Source: JBKDZR01 sp047971485
GTDB lineage: Bacteria > Pseudomonadota > Alphaproteobacteria > Rhodobacterales > Rhodobacteraceae
Assembly (NCBI GenBank): GCA_047971485.1
Contig: JBKDZR010000010.1
Span: forward strand, 1 to 64,000
DNA length: 64,000 nucleotides
Direction: 5' to 3'
Below, piece after piece: positions 43,690 through 52,540 of this stretch. A program made the translations under genes and the position numbers. The notes under the pieces are model-generated. The model was not told the origin of the DNA, made no database searches, and worked only from the letters and a program-made list of their open reading frames with translations. Position 1 is the first letter of the stretch, and every line of letters starts with the position of its first letter.

Positions 43690-44859
43690 ATGACGAAATT
43701 TGGACGCAGAACTGTGTTGGCTGGTGCTTCGGCTCTGGCGCTCAGCGTTTCGGCCGGCATGGCGCTGGCCCAGGAAACGATGAACATCGGTGTTGTCGGT
43801 CCGCTTACCGGCGGTGGCGCGGCTTGGGGGCTGGGTATGGCTGGCGGCGCGGAGATCGCCGCAGCCGAGGTCAATGCGCGCGGGGGGCTGAAGGTGGGTG
43901 ACACCTCTTATCAGCTTAACATCGTCTCCTATGACGACCAGTACAAGGCCGCCGAGGCGGTAACCGCGATCAACCGGCTGATGGGGCCGGATGATGTGCG
44001 TTTTGTCTTTGGTCCGATTGGCTCGGCCTCGCTTTTGGCGATCAAGCCACTGACTGAGCGCAACGGCGTCCTGCTGTTCACCGGCGCTTGGGCCGCGGAT
44101 GTGCTGAAGGACAGCAATTATATCTTCCGCAGCGGTCCTACGACGCAGGAATTCGCGCCCTCGACCGTGGCTTGGCTCAAGGAATACCGGCCTGATGCGA
44201 CCCGCGTCGCGCTGATCGCAGCCAATGATGAGACAGGCTGGAACAGTCAGCGCATCCAAACCGCAGCCTATGCGGAGGGTGGTTTCGAGGTGGTTTCGGC
44301 CGAGTATTTCGAGCGCAGCCAGACCGATTTCCGCGCCATGCTGACCAAGATGCTTGCGCAGAACCCCGATACGATCGAGCTCGACACCGCGCCGCCGCGG
44401 ACCGCGGGTCTGATCATCCGTCAGGCGCGGGAGTTGGGTTATACTGGCGGGTTCACCAAGTTTGGCGGCTATGATGTCGAAGAAATCGTGAAAGCGGCCG
44501 GTGCCGAGAATGCCGAAGGGGTTGTGGGGACGACGATGGCTGCGCCCGACACCGAAACCTGGAAACGACTTGGCGCAGAATTCTCCAAGCTGCACAAGGC
44601 CGAGATGAACGATTACGTGGTCATGTTCTACGATGCGGCGACCATGTTGTTCTCCGCCATAGAAAGCGCCGGCAGTATCGACAGCGACGAGGTTGTCGCC
44701 GCGCTTGAGGCGAACGTGCCCTTCGAAGGTTCGGTCGGCACGCTGAACTGGGGCGGCGGTGAGGCCTATGGTGTTGATCACCAGATTTATCGTTCGGTGA
44801 TCATGGTCGAGATCCAGGACGGCGCGGGCGTCGTTATTGGCGAAGCCGCGCTCGACTGA
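43690..44859 (+). CDS. livJ: Liv-type ABC substrate-binding protein
   Basis: A 389-residue type I periplasmic binding protein. The signal peptide has a twin-Arg start (FGRRTVLAG) and ends near ALAQ (28). The body shows GVVGPLTGGGAAWG and AAEAVTAINRLM, typical of LivJ/AmiC-like receptors. Family members bind branched-chain amino acids, urea, amides or aromatic acids. Here the catabolic neighbours suggest a non-amino-acid ligand. It starts a complete livJ-H-M-G-F importer. Confidence 0.85.
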   Translation: MTKFGRRTVLAGASALALSVSAGMALAQETMNIGVVGPLTGGGAAWGLGMAGGAEIAAAEVNARGGLKVGDTSYQLNIVSYDDQYKAAEAVTAINRLMGPDDVRFVFGPIGSASLLAIKPLTERNGVLLFTGAWAADVLKDSNYIFRSGPTTQEFAPSTVAWLKEYRPDATRVALIAANDETGWNSQRIQTAAYAEGGFEVVSAEYFERSQTDFRAMLTKMLAQNPDTIELDTAPPRTAGLIIRQARELGYTGGFTKFGGYDVEEIVKAAGAENAEGVVGTTMAAPDTETWKRLGAEFSKLHKAEMNDYVVMFYDAATMLFSAIESAGSIDSDEVVAALEANVPFEGSVGTLNWGGGEAYGVDHQIYRSVIMVEIQDGAGVVIGEAALD

Positions 44860-44881
44860 GCGGCACAAACGGTACAAGCAC

Positions 44882-45730
44882 ATGTTCCAGCAATTTCTTG
44901 TCGTCGCCGGAATGTCGTCTGCCACCTACATGCTGACGGCCCTCGGGTTCACACTGATCTTCGGCATCATGCGCGTGGTCAACTTCGCCCATGGCGAGTT
45001 CCTGCTGGTCGGTGCATATACCGTCTTCGTCGCGCAACACGACCTTGGGTTAAGCTACGGCCTGGCCCTTCCTCTGGCGGCGCTTGTCGCCGGAGGACTT
45101 GGCGTTCTATCCGAACGCTTCCTGTTTCAGCGGTTCCTCGGCGATGAGACCGGGGGCATGATCGTCGCCCTGGCGCTTGCGATCACCATCAAGGGGGCTG
45201 TGACAATCGTCTGGGGCGTCGACAGCCAGCCGATTGACCGGCCTTTTTCTGGTTCCTTTGAGATCGGAGGCACCTTCATCCCGAAGGACCAGCTCTTTGC
45301 TGCAGGGGTTGCGTTGGTGCTGGTGGTCGCGACCTGGTGGTTGCTCAAGCACACCAGGCTGGGGTTGGCGATGCGCATGGTGGCGCAATCCTCTGAGGTG
45401 GCCCGGCTGCAAGGGGTTACCCCGTGGAAAACCTTTCCTGTCGCCTTCGCCATCGGCGCGGCACTGGCGGGGCTTGCGGGCGCGCTCGCTGCGCCGATCT
45501 ATGGGGCCGAACCCAACATGGGGGACGCTGCGCTGATGAAGGCCTTCATCGTTGTGGTGTTGGGCGGGCTTGGCTCGATTCCGGGGGCGATCCTTGCCTC
45601 GGTGCTGCTTGCGACCACCGAGGCCGGCCTTTCGATCCTGTTCAATCCGACCATCGCTGCGCTGGTGTCATTCCTTGCGGTGATTGGGGTCCTGCTGGTG
45701 CGCCCGGCGGGCATTCTGGGGCGCTCGTGA
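44882..45730 (+). CDS. livH: Liv-type ABC permease, LivH
   Basis: A 282-residue permease with about eight helices and the LivH pattern ALGFTLIFGIMRVVNFAHGEFLLVGAY near the N-terminus. The ATG at 44882 lies 22 bp after the binding-protein gene; an in-frame upstream ATG exists but lacks a better ribosome site. The stop overlaps the livM start. Confidence 0.88.
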   Translation: MFQQFLVVAGMSSATYMLTALGFTLIFGIMRVVNFAHGEFLLVGAYTVFVAQHDLGLSYGLALPLAALVAGGLGVLSERFLFQRFLGDETGGMIVALALAITIKGAVTIVWGVDSQPIDRPFSGSFEIGGTFIPKDQLFAAGVALVLVVATWWLLKHTRLGLAMRMVAQSSEVARLQGVTPWKTFPVAFAIGAALAGLAGALAAPIYGAEPNMGDAALMKAFIVVVLGGLGSIPGAILASVLLATTEAGLSILFNPTIAALVSFLAVIGVLLVRPAGILGRS

Positions 45731-46647
45731 TGCGGTATGCCACTCTCATCCTGACCTTTCTGGTCATTGCTCTGGCGCTCTGGCCTTTTTTTGCCGGCGA
45801 TCGTTTCACCTGGCATATCGCCATTCTTATCGGCATTGAGGCGCTTCTGGCGCTGAGCCTGCACCTGATGCTGCGGATCGGTCAGCTTTCGCTTGCCCAG
45901 GCCGGGTTCATGGGCATGGGGGCCTATGCTTCGGCGCTGCTGACCAAGGACCTGGGTGTTCCCTTCCTTGCAGGGATTGGCGCTGCTGTGCTGATCCCCG
46001 CAGCGTTCGCCTGGGTGATCGGGGCAGTGATCCTCAAGGTGCGCGGCGTCCATTTTGCCCTGCTTACCTTTGTCATGGGCGAAGCCATCGTGCTGGTCTT
46101 CGTCGAATTTGTCGTGCCCTTTGGCGGCAACAACGGGGTGATGAGCATCCCCCCCGCCGCGATCTTCGGTTTCGATCTGCAAAGCCGCGAGAGCTTTTAT
46201 CTTCTCGTGCTGGCGGTGGTTGGCCTTGCGCTCCTGGCGATGCGGGCCATGCTGCACGGCCAGCCCGGACAGGTGTTGCGTGGGCTTGATCGCAACGAAC
46301 CGCTGGTGCAGTCGCTCGGCGTCGATGCGCTGGCCTGGAGGCGGTTTGTCTTCGCTGTCAGCGCGGGCATCGCCGGGGCGTCGGGATGTCTCTATGCCCA
46401 TTACCTCAACTATATCTCGCCCGAGGCCTTCAACATCTCGACGACCATTGATGCTCTGGTGATGAACGTGGTGGGCGGTGTGGGCCTGGTGACCGGACCG
46501 ATCATCGGGGCCATCGTTCTGGTGCCGTTGCCGGAACTGTTCCGGTCCTTGGTCGCCTGGCAGGAGTTTCTCTACGGGCTGTCACTGCTCTTGTTGATGC
46601 TGTTCATGCCGAAAGGGCTGACTGGCTTGCTGAGGAGACGCAAATGA
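45730..46647 (+). CDS. livM: Liv-type ABC permease, LivM
   Basis: A 305-residue permease with about nine helices and the LivM pattern LMLRIGQLSLAQAGFMGMGAYASALL. It overlaps livH at its start and livG at its end, each by a few bases, so the whole importer is translationally coupled. Confidence 0.88.
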   Translation: MRYATLILTFLVIALALWPFFAGDRFTWHIAILIGIEALLALSLHLMLRIGQLSLAQAGFMGMGAYASALLTKDLGVPFLAGIGAAVLIPAAFAWVIGAVILKVRGVHFALLTFVMGEAIVLVFVEFVVPFGGNNGVMSIPPAAIFGFDLQSRESFYLLVLAVVGLALLAMRAMLHGQPGQVLRGLDRNEPLVQSLGVDALAWRRFVFAVSAGIAGASGCLYAHYLNYISPEAFNISTTIDALVMNVVGGVGLVTGPIIGAIVLVPLPELFRSLVAWQEFLYGLSLLLLMLFMPKGLTGLLRRRK

Positions 46648-47420
46648 CCGTCGCACAGCTGGAACTTCGCAATGTATCGCGCAATTTCGGCGGGATCCGG
46701 GCGGTGGAAGACGTGTCCTTCTCTGTCGAGCCGGGCAAGATCATGGGCCTGGTCGGGCCGAATGGGGCAGGCAAGACCACATTGTTCAACCTGATCACTG
46801 GCGGTTTGCCGGCCTCGTCCGGCAGTATCCATTTCGGCGGCAAGTCGATCTCGGGTTGGGGGCCGGGGCGGGTCGCCGAGGCCGGGCTCGTTCGCAGCTT
46901 TCAGGCGGCGATGACGTTGCCCGAGCTTACCGTTCGCGGACACCTGGAACAGGCGGTTCTTTTGCACCGGGCGGGTACGCCGGCACGGATGTTTTTTGGC
47001 GGCCACCTGCGCCATGCCCGGCGTGAGGCTGCCACCATCGCCGAAGAGGTCCTGGATTTCACCGGCATGGCCGCCAATGCGGACGATATTGCCGCTGATC
47101 TGCCCTATGGGCTGCAGAAGATCCTCGGCGTCGCCATGGCGATCGCCACCGGCCCGAAGATGTTGCTTGCCGATGAGCCGGCGGCTGGGCTCAACGGCGC
47201 CGAGACCGCGCGGATGGAGGCACTGTTCCGTGCTGTTCATGCCGAGCGTGGGATCTCGCTGGTGGTGATCGAACATGACCTGCCGATGGTCATGCGCCTG
47301 TGTGATCGGATCATTGCACTGGCGCAGGGACGGCTGATCGCTGACGGTACCCCGGCTGAGGTGCGCCATTCGCCGGCCTTCGTCGAGGCTTATCTGGGGA
47401 GTGCCGACGATGCGGCTTGA
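46644..47420 (+). CDS. livG: Liv-type ABC ATPase, LivG
   Basis: A 258-residue ATPase. Walker A is GPNGAGKTT (about 38-46) and Walker B is MLLADEPAAGLN. The signature is degenerate (LPYGLQKILGVAMAIA), as is usual for LivG. It powers the importer together with LivF. Confidence 0.9.
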   Translation: MTVAQLELRNVSRNFGGIRAVEDVSFSVEPGKIMGLVGPNGAGKTTLFNLITGGLPASSGSIHFGGKSISGWGPGRVAEAGLVRSFQAAMTLPELTVRGHLEQAVLLHRAGTPARMFFGGHLRHARREAATIAEEVLDFTGMAANADDIAADLPYGLQKILGVAMAIATGPKMLLADEPAAGLNGAETARMEALFRAVHAERGISLVVIEHDLPMVMRLCDRIIALAQGRLIADGTPAEVRHSPAFVEAYLGSADDAA

Positions 47421-48135
47421 ACTGGATGACATTTTGGTGCGCTACGGCGCGATCCAGGCAGTGCGCGGGGTATCACTGACGGTCGAGAGTGGCAGCGTCG
47501 CGGCGATCCTCGGTGCAAACGGTGCGGGCAAGTCGACTATCATGGGGGCAATCACCGGGCTGGTGCCGCTTGCGGGTGGACGGATCGTTCTTGACGGGCG
47601 CGACATCAGTGCGTTGCCCTCTGAGCAACGGGTGCGTGCGGGTGTTGCGCTGTCGCCCGAGGGCCGACGGTTGTTTCCTGACATGACGGTCCACGACAAC
47701 CTGATGTCGGGGGCCTATCTCAGGCGTGACAAACTGGCGGTACGCCGGGACCTCGATATGGTCCACGGGCTGTTCCCCCGGCTCACCGAGCGCGAACAAA
47801 GCCTGGGGCGCAACCTTTCGGGCGGCGAGCAGCAAATGGTGGCGATCGGTCGTGCGTTGATGGCGGCCCCGCGGCTTCTGCTGCTTGATGAGCCCTCGCT
47901 CGGGCTGGCGCCGGCGGTCATTCACATCATGGCGGGTGCGATCCGCAAGATCGCTGAGACCGGTGTGACGGTGTTGCTTGTCGAACAGAATTCGCACCTT
48001 GCGTTATCGTTGTCGCAGACCGGGCATGTGCTTGAGACAGGGCGGCTCGTGCGTTCGGCGCCGGCGGTGGAACTGTTGCAGGACGAAGAACTGAAGCGGG
48101 CCTATCTCGGTGACGACCCGTTGGCGGTGAAGTGA
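47410..48135 (+). CDS. livF: Liv-type ABC ATPase, LivF
   Basis: A 241-residue ATPase. Walker A is GANGAGKST (about 35-43), the signature LSGGEQQMVAIGRAL and Walker B LLLLDEPSLGL. The ATG at 47410 overlaps the livG end by 11 bases. It completes the importer. Confidence 0.9.
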   Translation: MRLELDDILVRYGAIQAVRGVSLTVESGSVAAILGANGAGKSTIMGAITGLVPLAGGRIVLDGRDISALPSEQRVRAGVALSPEGRRLFPDMTVHDNLMSGAYLRRDKLAVRRDLDMVHGLFPRLTEREQSLGRNLSGGEQQMVAIGRALMAAPRLLLLDEPSLGLAPAVIHIMAGAIRKIAETGVTVLLVEQNSHLALSLSQTGHVLETGRLVRSAPAVELLQDEELKRAYLGDDPLAVK

Positions 48136-48148
48136 AGGAGATTGACCG

Positions 48149-48763
48149 ATGAAACTCTATCAAATGCCCGCCTCGCCCTATGTGCGTAAAGTATTGATCA
48201 CAGCGATCGAGCTTGGGCTGGAGGATCAGATCGAGCGGATTGCGGCCAAGCCCCATCCGATCCAGCGCAACATGGATCTGGTGGCGTTGAACCCGTTGGG
48301 CCAGATACCCACATTGCGCCTGAACGACGGCGAGATCCTGTCGGACAGCCGGGTGATCTGCGAATATTTCGCCGCTCAGGTGTCGGACCAGACGATCTTC
48401 CCCGAGGGGCCGCGCCGCTGGCAGGCGCTTACCGAGCAATCTGTCTGCGACGGGCTGCTCGCTGCCTGCCTGTCAATCCGTTATGAACGCAGCACAAGGT
48501 CTGAAGCGCAGCAATCGGCCGATTGGATTGGTGGGCAGCTGTTGCGGATCGAGACCGTGCTCGACATGCTCGAAACACGTTGGCATAGCCCGCCCGAAGG
48601 GTTTGACATTGGCCATATTTCGGTGGCCTGCGCGCTGGGATACCTCGCTTTCCGCTTCCCCGAGATCGAGATTGCGCCGCGTTGGCCGGCGCTTGCACGC
48701 TGGGGCGCGGCGGTGGCCGGACGCCTCTCGGTTCTGGTCACGGCTCCCACGGAGGGACAGTAA
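48149..48763 (+). CDS. Glutathione S-transferase-like protein
   Basis: A 204-residue thioredoxin-fold GST. The N-terminal domain has MPASPYVRKVLI, with Ser9 where the thiol-activating Ser/Cys sits, and NPLGQIPTL/DSRVICEYF for glutathione binding. The all-helical C-terminal domain follows. In catabolic operons GSTs often act as isomerases, ether-cleaving or dehalogenating enzymes. The stop overlaps the next start by one base (TAATG). Confidence 0.88.
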   Translation: MKLYQMPASPYVRKVLITAIELGLEDQIERIAAKPHPIQRNMDLVALNPLGQIPTLRLNDGEILSDSRVICEYFAAQVSDQTIFPEGPRRWQALTEQSVCDGLLAACLSIRYERSTRSEAQQSADWIGGQLLRIETVLDMLETRWHSPPEGFDIGHISVACALGYLAFRFPEIEIAPRWPALARWGAAVAGRLSVLVTAPTEGQ

Positions 48764-49641
48764 TGACCGGTCTTACGTCGCTGTGCAGCCGTGAATGGTT
48801 AGAGGCGCATCTCGGTGCCCCGAACCTGCGGATTTTCGACTGCAGCGTCGAGATGCAGCCACAGCCGGTTGGCAAGTCGCTGCTCGTCAGCGGGCGTGAC
48901 GACTGGGCCCGTGCGCATATTCCCGGCGCGCGGTTCCTGTCGATGCCTGACGATCTCTCTTCGCCCGGGCCGACTATGCCCTACGGCTTGCCGGATGCGG
49001 ACCGAGTGCAGGGGGTGCTGCGCCGCGAGGGGGTGCGTGACGATGACGTGATCGTGCTTTACGGCAAAGGCTATCCCGGGCCGGTGGTGCGGGCCTGGTG
49101 GGTGCTGATCGCCTCGGGCGCGCGCGATGTGCGGATCATTGACGGTGGCCTCGAAGGATGGTGTGCGGCCGGGTTGCCGCTTACCGCTAAGGATGCTTCC
49201 TGGCCGGAGGGTGATTTCACTGCCAGGCCCGTCGCGAAACTGCGGGCAGATGCCGCCGAAGTCGCCGCTGCGATTGACGATCCGGGTATCGCGCTGGTCA
49301 ACGCGCTTTCGCCGGAGCAATTCACTGGCGAGGGTGGGGCGCATTACGGCCGTCCTGGGCGCATTCCCGGCAGTGTGAGCGTGCCGTTCCGTGCCCTCAT
49401 GCATCCCGATGGGGCGTGGTTTCGCAGCCCCGAAGAGATCACTGATATTTTTGACCGCGCCGGTGTGTTGGCCTGCCCGCGGATCATCAGCTATTGCGGC
49501 GGCGGCATCGCTGCCAGCGGCACCACCTTTGCGCTGCATCTGATCGGTCGGCGGGACGCGGCTCTCTACGATGGGTCGCTGATCGACTGGTCCGCTGACC
49601 CGAGCCGGCCGATGGTGATAGGTACCGAGGGTCCGGTCTGA
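48763..49641 (+). CDS. Two-domain rhodanese sulfurtransferase
   Basis: A 292-residue protein with two rhodanese domains (about 5-135 and 165-290), as in thiosulfate or mercaptopyruvate sulfurtransferases. The active Cys245 sits in ISYCGGGIAAS. The first domain has no Cys at the equivalent loop, as usual. Its coupling to a GST suggests handling of sulfane sulfur or glutathione persulfide, or of a sulfur-bearing substrate. The usual CxxGVTA loop is changed here to CGGGIAAS. Confidence 0.85.
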   Translation: MTGLTSLCSREWLEAHLGAPNLRIFDCSVEMQPQPVGKSLLVSGRDDWARAHIPGARFLSMPDDLSSPGPTMPYGLPDADRVQGVLRREGVRDDDVIVLYGKGYPGPVVRAWWVLIASGARDVRIIDGGLEGWCAAGLPLTAKDASWPEGDFTARPVAKLRADAAEVAAAIDDPGIALVNALSPEQFTGEGGAHYGRPGRIPGSVSVPFRALMHPDGAWFRSPEEITDIFDRAGVLACPRIISYCGGGIAASGTTFALHLIGRRDAALYDGSLIDWSADPSRPMVIGTEGPV

Positions 49642-49734
49642 CGGCCCCAGTCAGATGCAGGTGGCCGTGAGGGCCGCCACGGCAGCAGGATGAAATAGGG
49701 ACACGCAGCGCAGTCAAGCGCGAAGGAGACAACC

Positions 49735-50616
49735 ATGCATCACGATCATTCGCATTGGGACTTCAACCGGGCGCTGGGGGCCGGGGTGCACCTGAACGCT
49801 GAAAAGATGCTTGCGGCCTTGTCTCTGGTATCCGAGGGCCAAATTCATGATATCAGCCGCGAGATCTTTGTCGGCGCACCCTGTATCCCTCCAAACCAGA
49901 CCCCGTTCCTGATGTCGATCTTTGCGGGCTGGCGCGAGACCATCGCCCGCCGGCGCAAGGCCGGCTTCACCAACGAGATGGGGACCAACCTCGAACGGGT
50001 GGGCATGACGATGCATGTCGGCACTCATGTCGATGCGCTTGGGCATGTGACCATTGGTGGACGCATGTTTGGTGGTCGCGTGGCCGAGGACGAGGTGACC
50101 AGCGCCGGGCTTGAAACGTTGGGGGCCGAGCATATTCCGCCGATGATCACCCGGGGGCTTTTGTTCGACGTCGGCGGTGCCGAGGGGCTTTCGGCGGGGG
50201 CGGTTGTCGGGGTTGAAGATCTGGAACGGGCTGCAGCACGGGGCGGGTTCTCGGTCGAAAAGGGCGACGTGGCGCTGATCCGTACCGGCTGGGGGCGGTA
50301 CTACGAGACCGATAATGCGCGCTATCTGGCGGGCGAACCAGGCATTGACGTGGCGGGTGCGCAATGGCTGATCGACCGGGGCGTGGTGGCGATCGGCGCT
50401 GACAACATGGCGGTCGAGGTGCTGCCCAACCCGGACCCGTCGGTGGTGATGCCGGTGCATCAGCTTGCGCTGGCGGAACATGGCGTCTACCTGATCGAGA
50501 ACCTCTATCTGGAGGATGCGGTGCGCGCCGGGCTGGGAGTTTCCTGTTTCGTGATGCTTGCCACCCGTTATCGGGGCGCGACCGGTGCACCAGTGCGTCC
50601 GGTTTTGCTGCGCTGA
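49735..50616 (+). CDS. Metal-dependent cyclase/hydrolase (kynurenine formamidase fold)
   Basis: A 293-residue cyclase-family protein. The metal site is HVGTHVDALGH, with His94, His98, Asp100 and His104. Family members hydrolyse N-formylkynurenine, isatin and related cyclic amides or lactones. It follows the sulfurtransferase by 93 bp on the same strand and may be the last gene of the block. The long N-terminal part (1-80) and the context do not fix the substrate. Confidence 0.82.
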   Translation: MHHDHSHWDFNRALGAGVHLNAEKMLAALSLVSEGQIHDISREIFVGAPCIPPNQTPFLMSIFAGWRETIARRRKAGFTNEMGTNLERVGMTMHVGTHVDALGHVTIGGRMFGGRVAEDEVTSAGLETLGAEHIPPMITRGLLFDVGGAEGLSAGAVVGVEDLERAAARGGFSVEKGDVALIRTGWGRYYETDNARYLAGEPGIDVAGAQWLIDRGVVAIGADNMAVEVLPNPDPSVVMPVHQLALAEHGVYLIENLYLEDAVRAGLGVSCFVMLATRYRGATGAPVRPVLLR

Positions 50617-50755
50617 GCGGGGGACACCGACGTCAAGCCGATCCTGGGGGTGTGACGCGGCGAAATTGGGTAGTGTCTCAGTACCAAGGTCTTTGCCCCG
50701 GTACAAAAGGGTTGATCCAGAAGGCCGACGGGGCCTTGCCCCCACCTGCTTGGTG

Positions 50756-51925
50756 TCAGCGCGGCATCATCGGCCTGAGGATCGCGGCCAGTCTAGGGAT
50801 TGTGTTCTCGGTCAGCCCGGCAATATTGATTCGACCCGAAGAGGGCATATAGACACCATGGTCTTCTCGCAGGGCCCCAACCTGCGTTTCGCTGAGTGGC
50901 AGCAGCGAAAACATTCCTTTCTGCTGCGCCAGTGCTGTGGAGTGGGTCCAGTCCAGTGCCTCGGCTAGCCCCATGCGCAGCTTGGTGATCCGGGCGACCA
51001 TGCTGGCCAGTTCCGTCATCCAGTCCTTTCTCAGGCCGTCATCGGCAAGAATTTTCGCAACAACCGCGGCACCGTGATCTGGCGGCATCGAATAGCTGAC
51101 CCGCGCGTATTCGCTGAAATTGCTCTGTACGGCTTTGACGGTCTTGGGATCATCGGAAATTGCCAGCAGGGCTCCGGTGCGTTCTCGGTACAGTCCGAAG
51201 GATTTCGAGCAGCTGGCGGCGATCAAAAGCTCGGGCACCGAAGAGGCCATCAGCCGCAGCCCGGTGAGGTCGGTTTCCAAACCGTCGCCCAGACCCAGAT
51301 AGGCCGCGTCGATCAGCGGAATCAAACCGCGTTCGACGACAATATCCCGCAACTCGGTCCATTGTGACTGGGTAAAGTCTGCGCCGGTCGGGTTGTGGCA
51401 ACAGGCGTGCAGCAGTACGATGGACCCTTGGGTTGCTGCGCCAAGCGCGTCGAGGACCGTACCGAAAGTCACCGATTGACTGGTGGTGTCGAACTGGGTG
51501 TACGTTCGGATATCAAGGCCGTTGCTTTGCAACAGGGCCATGTGGTTCGGCCAGGTTGGCAAGCCGATGTGAACTTCGTGCCGGTTGCCTGACGCGACAA
51601 GCTTTAGGGCCAGTGCCAGTGCACCGGTGCCGCCGGGTGCCTGGAGACCAGCAACAGAACGGCCATGGTTCGGGCCCAGGATCAGGTCTGTAAAGCCGGA
51701 AGTGAAGTCATTATTGCCTTCGGGGCCAAGGTAGGCCTTGCTGATCTGCTCCGAGACCAGGTATGTTTCGGCGGCCTTGACTGACCGCATGACCGGCGTC
51801 TGGCCCTGATCGTCTCGGTAGACCCCGACACCAAGGTCGATGCGGTTTTCGCGGGTGTCCGCCTTGTACTGCGTGATGAGCGATAGAAGCGGATCGCCCG
51901 GTTTTTGATCGTAGGAGGAAAACAA
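50756..51925 (-). CDS. Aromatic/aspartate aminotransferase family protein
   Basis: A 389-residue class I PLP aminotransferase of the AspC/TyrB type. The start DPLLSLITQYKAD and GVGVYRDDQG are typical. The PLP Lys lies in CSKSFGLYRERTGA, and HNPTG in CCHNPTGAD binds the cofactor. It is the last gene of an operon that begins with a peptide-type ABC importer, 18 bp after the cupin gene. It could deaminate an amino-acid-like product of that pathway. Confidence 0.85.
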   Translation of the reverse strand: MFSSYDQKPGDPLLSLITQYKADTRENRIDLGVGVYRDDQGQTPVMRSVKAAETYLVSEQISKAYLGPEGNNDFTSGFTDLILGPNHGRSVAGLQAPGGTGALALALKLVASGNRHEVHIGLPTWPNHMALLQSNGLDIRTYTQFDTTSQSVTFGTVLDALGAATQGSIVLLHACCHNPTGADFTQSQWTELRDIVVERGLIPLIDAAYLGLGDGLETDLTGLRLMASSVPELLIAASCSKSFGLYRERTGALLAISDDPKTVKAVQSNFSEYARVSYSMPPDHGAAVVAKILADDGLRKDWMTELASMVARITKLRMGLAEALDWTHSTALAQQKGMFSLLPLSETQVGALREDHGVYMPSSGRINIAGLTENTIPRLAAILRPMMPR

Positions 51926-51943
51926 AAAAGGTCCTTTCCAGGA

Positions 51944-52540
51944 TCAGCTACGGCCCATCAGCCAGATGGCAACCAGCGGCATCGTGCCTGACCGCATGGT
52001 ATGGGAAATACCGGACTTGTTGTGGAAGGTGCCGCCTGTAACGATATCCCGCCAGCCAGTTTCCGCGTTGGTGAACGCGGCTGGTGTCAGCGACAGGTAA
52101 AGTTCTTCCCGGGGATGATCGTGCAGGGGAAATGTCGTATGGGGTGCGGCAACCGACACCCCGATGACAAAGCCGTCACAGTGAAGGGGCGTGTCATCTG
52201 TTGCGTTGGCGATCAGGGCGCTGGCGTGTGCCGTATTGAACCCCTCGCTTGCTGTTTGCCCGTTGTTGCTGCGCTGGCGCCAGATCATGTGAGGCCCCAA
52301 CACTTCAAGGGACCGAGCGATCTGCAGCAGCGCCCCGCCGGCGCGTGTGTTTGCGGCAAAGGCTGCCCCGAGGATCTGCTGGATATCGAGCGCTGGGGGC
52401 ATGGGCGTGGGCACCAGCAAGGCCGATGCCCGGACGCGGGATAAAACCAGTTCGGCGATGTGCCGTCCGGCGTAGTCGGAACGGTCCGCCAGAAGGATGT
52501 CCCTCAATCCGTTCGCCAGCCCGCATTGTGGGTCTGTCAT
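51944..52540 (-). CDS. DMSP-lyase-family cupin
   Basis: A 198-residue protein with a C-terminal cupin resembling DddQ/DddL-type dimethylsulfoniopropionate lyases. The metal-site residues are His140, His142, Glu146 and Tyr148 in FPLHDHPREELYLS, and His180 in GISHTMRSG; PLVAIWLM ends the barrel. Those lyases split DMSP into dimethyl sulfide and acrylate. No acrylate-processing gene lies beside it, so a related substrate is possible. It overlaps the ABC ATPase gene by four bases and is followed by an aminotransferase, a setting unlike the usual ddd clusters. Confidence 0.75.
   Translation of the reverse strand: MTDPQCGLANGLRDILLADRSDYAGRHIAELVLSRVRASALLVPTPMPPALDIQQILGAAFAANTRAGGALLQIARSLEVLGPHMIWRQRSNNGQTASEGFNTAHASALIANATDDTPLHCDGFVIGVSVAAPHTTFPLHDHPREELYLSLTPAAFTNAETGWRDIVTGGTFHNKSGISHTMRSGTMPLVAIWLMGRS

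Noticed and set aside
51944..52540. Calling the cupin dddQ or dddL outright
   Set aside because: The metal-site pattern fits the family, but the operon context is unlike known ddd loci and I cannot assign the subfamily without a tree.
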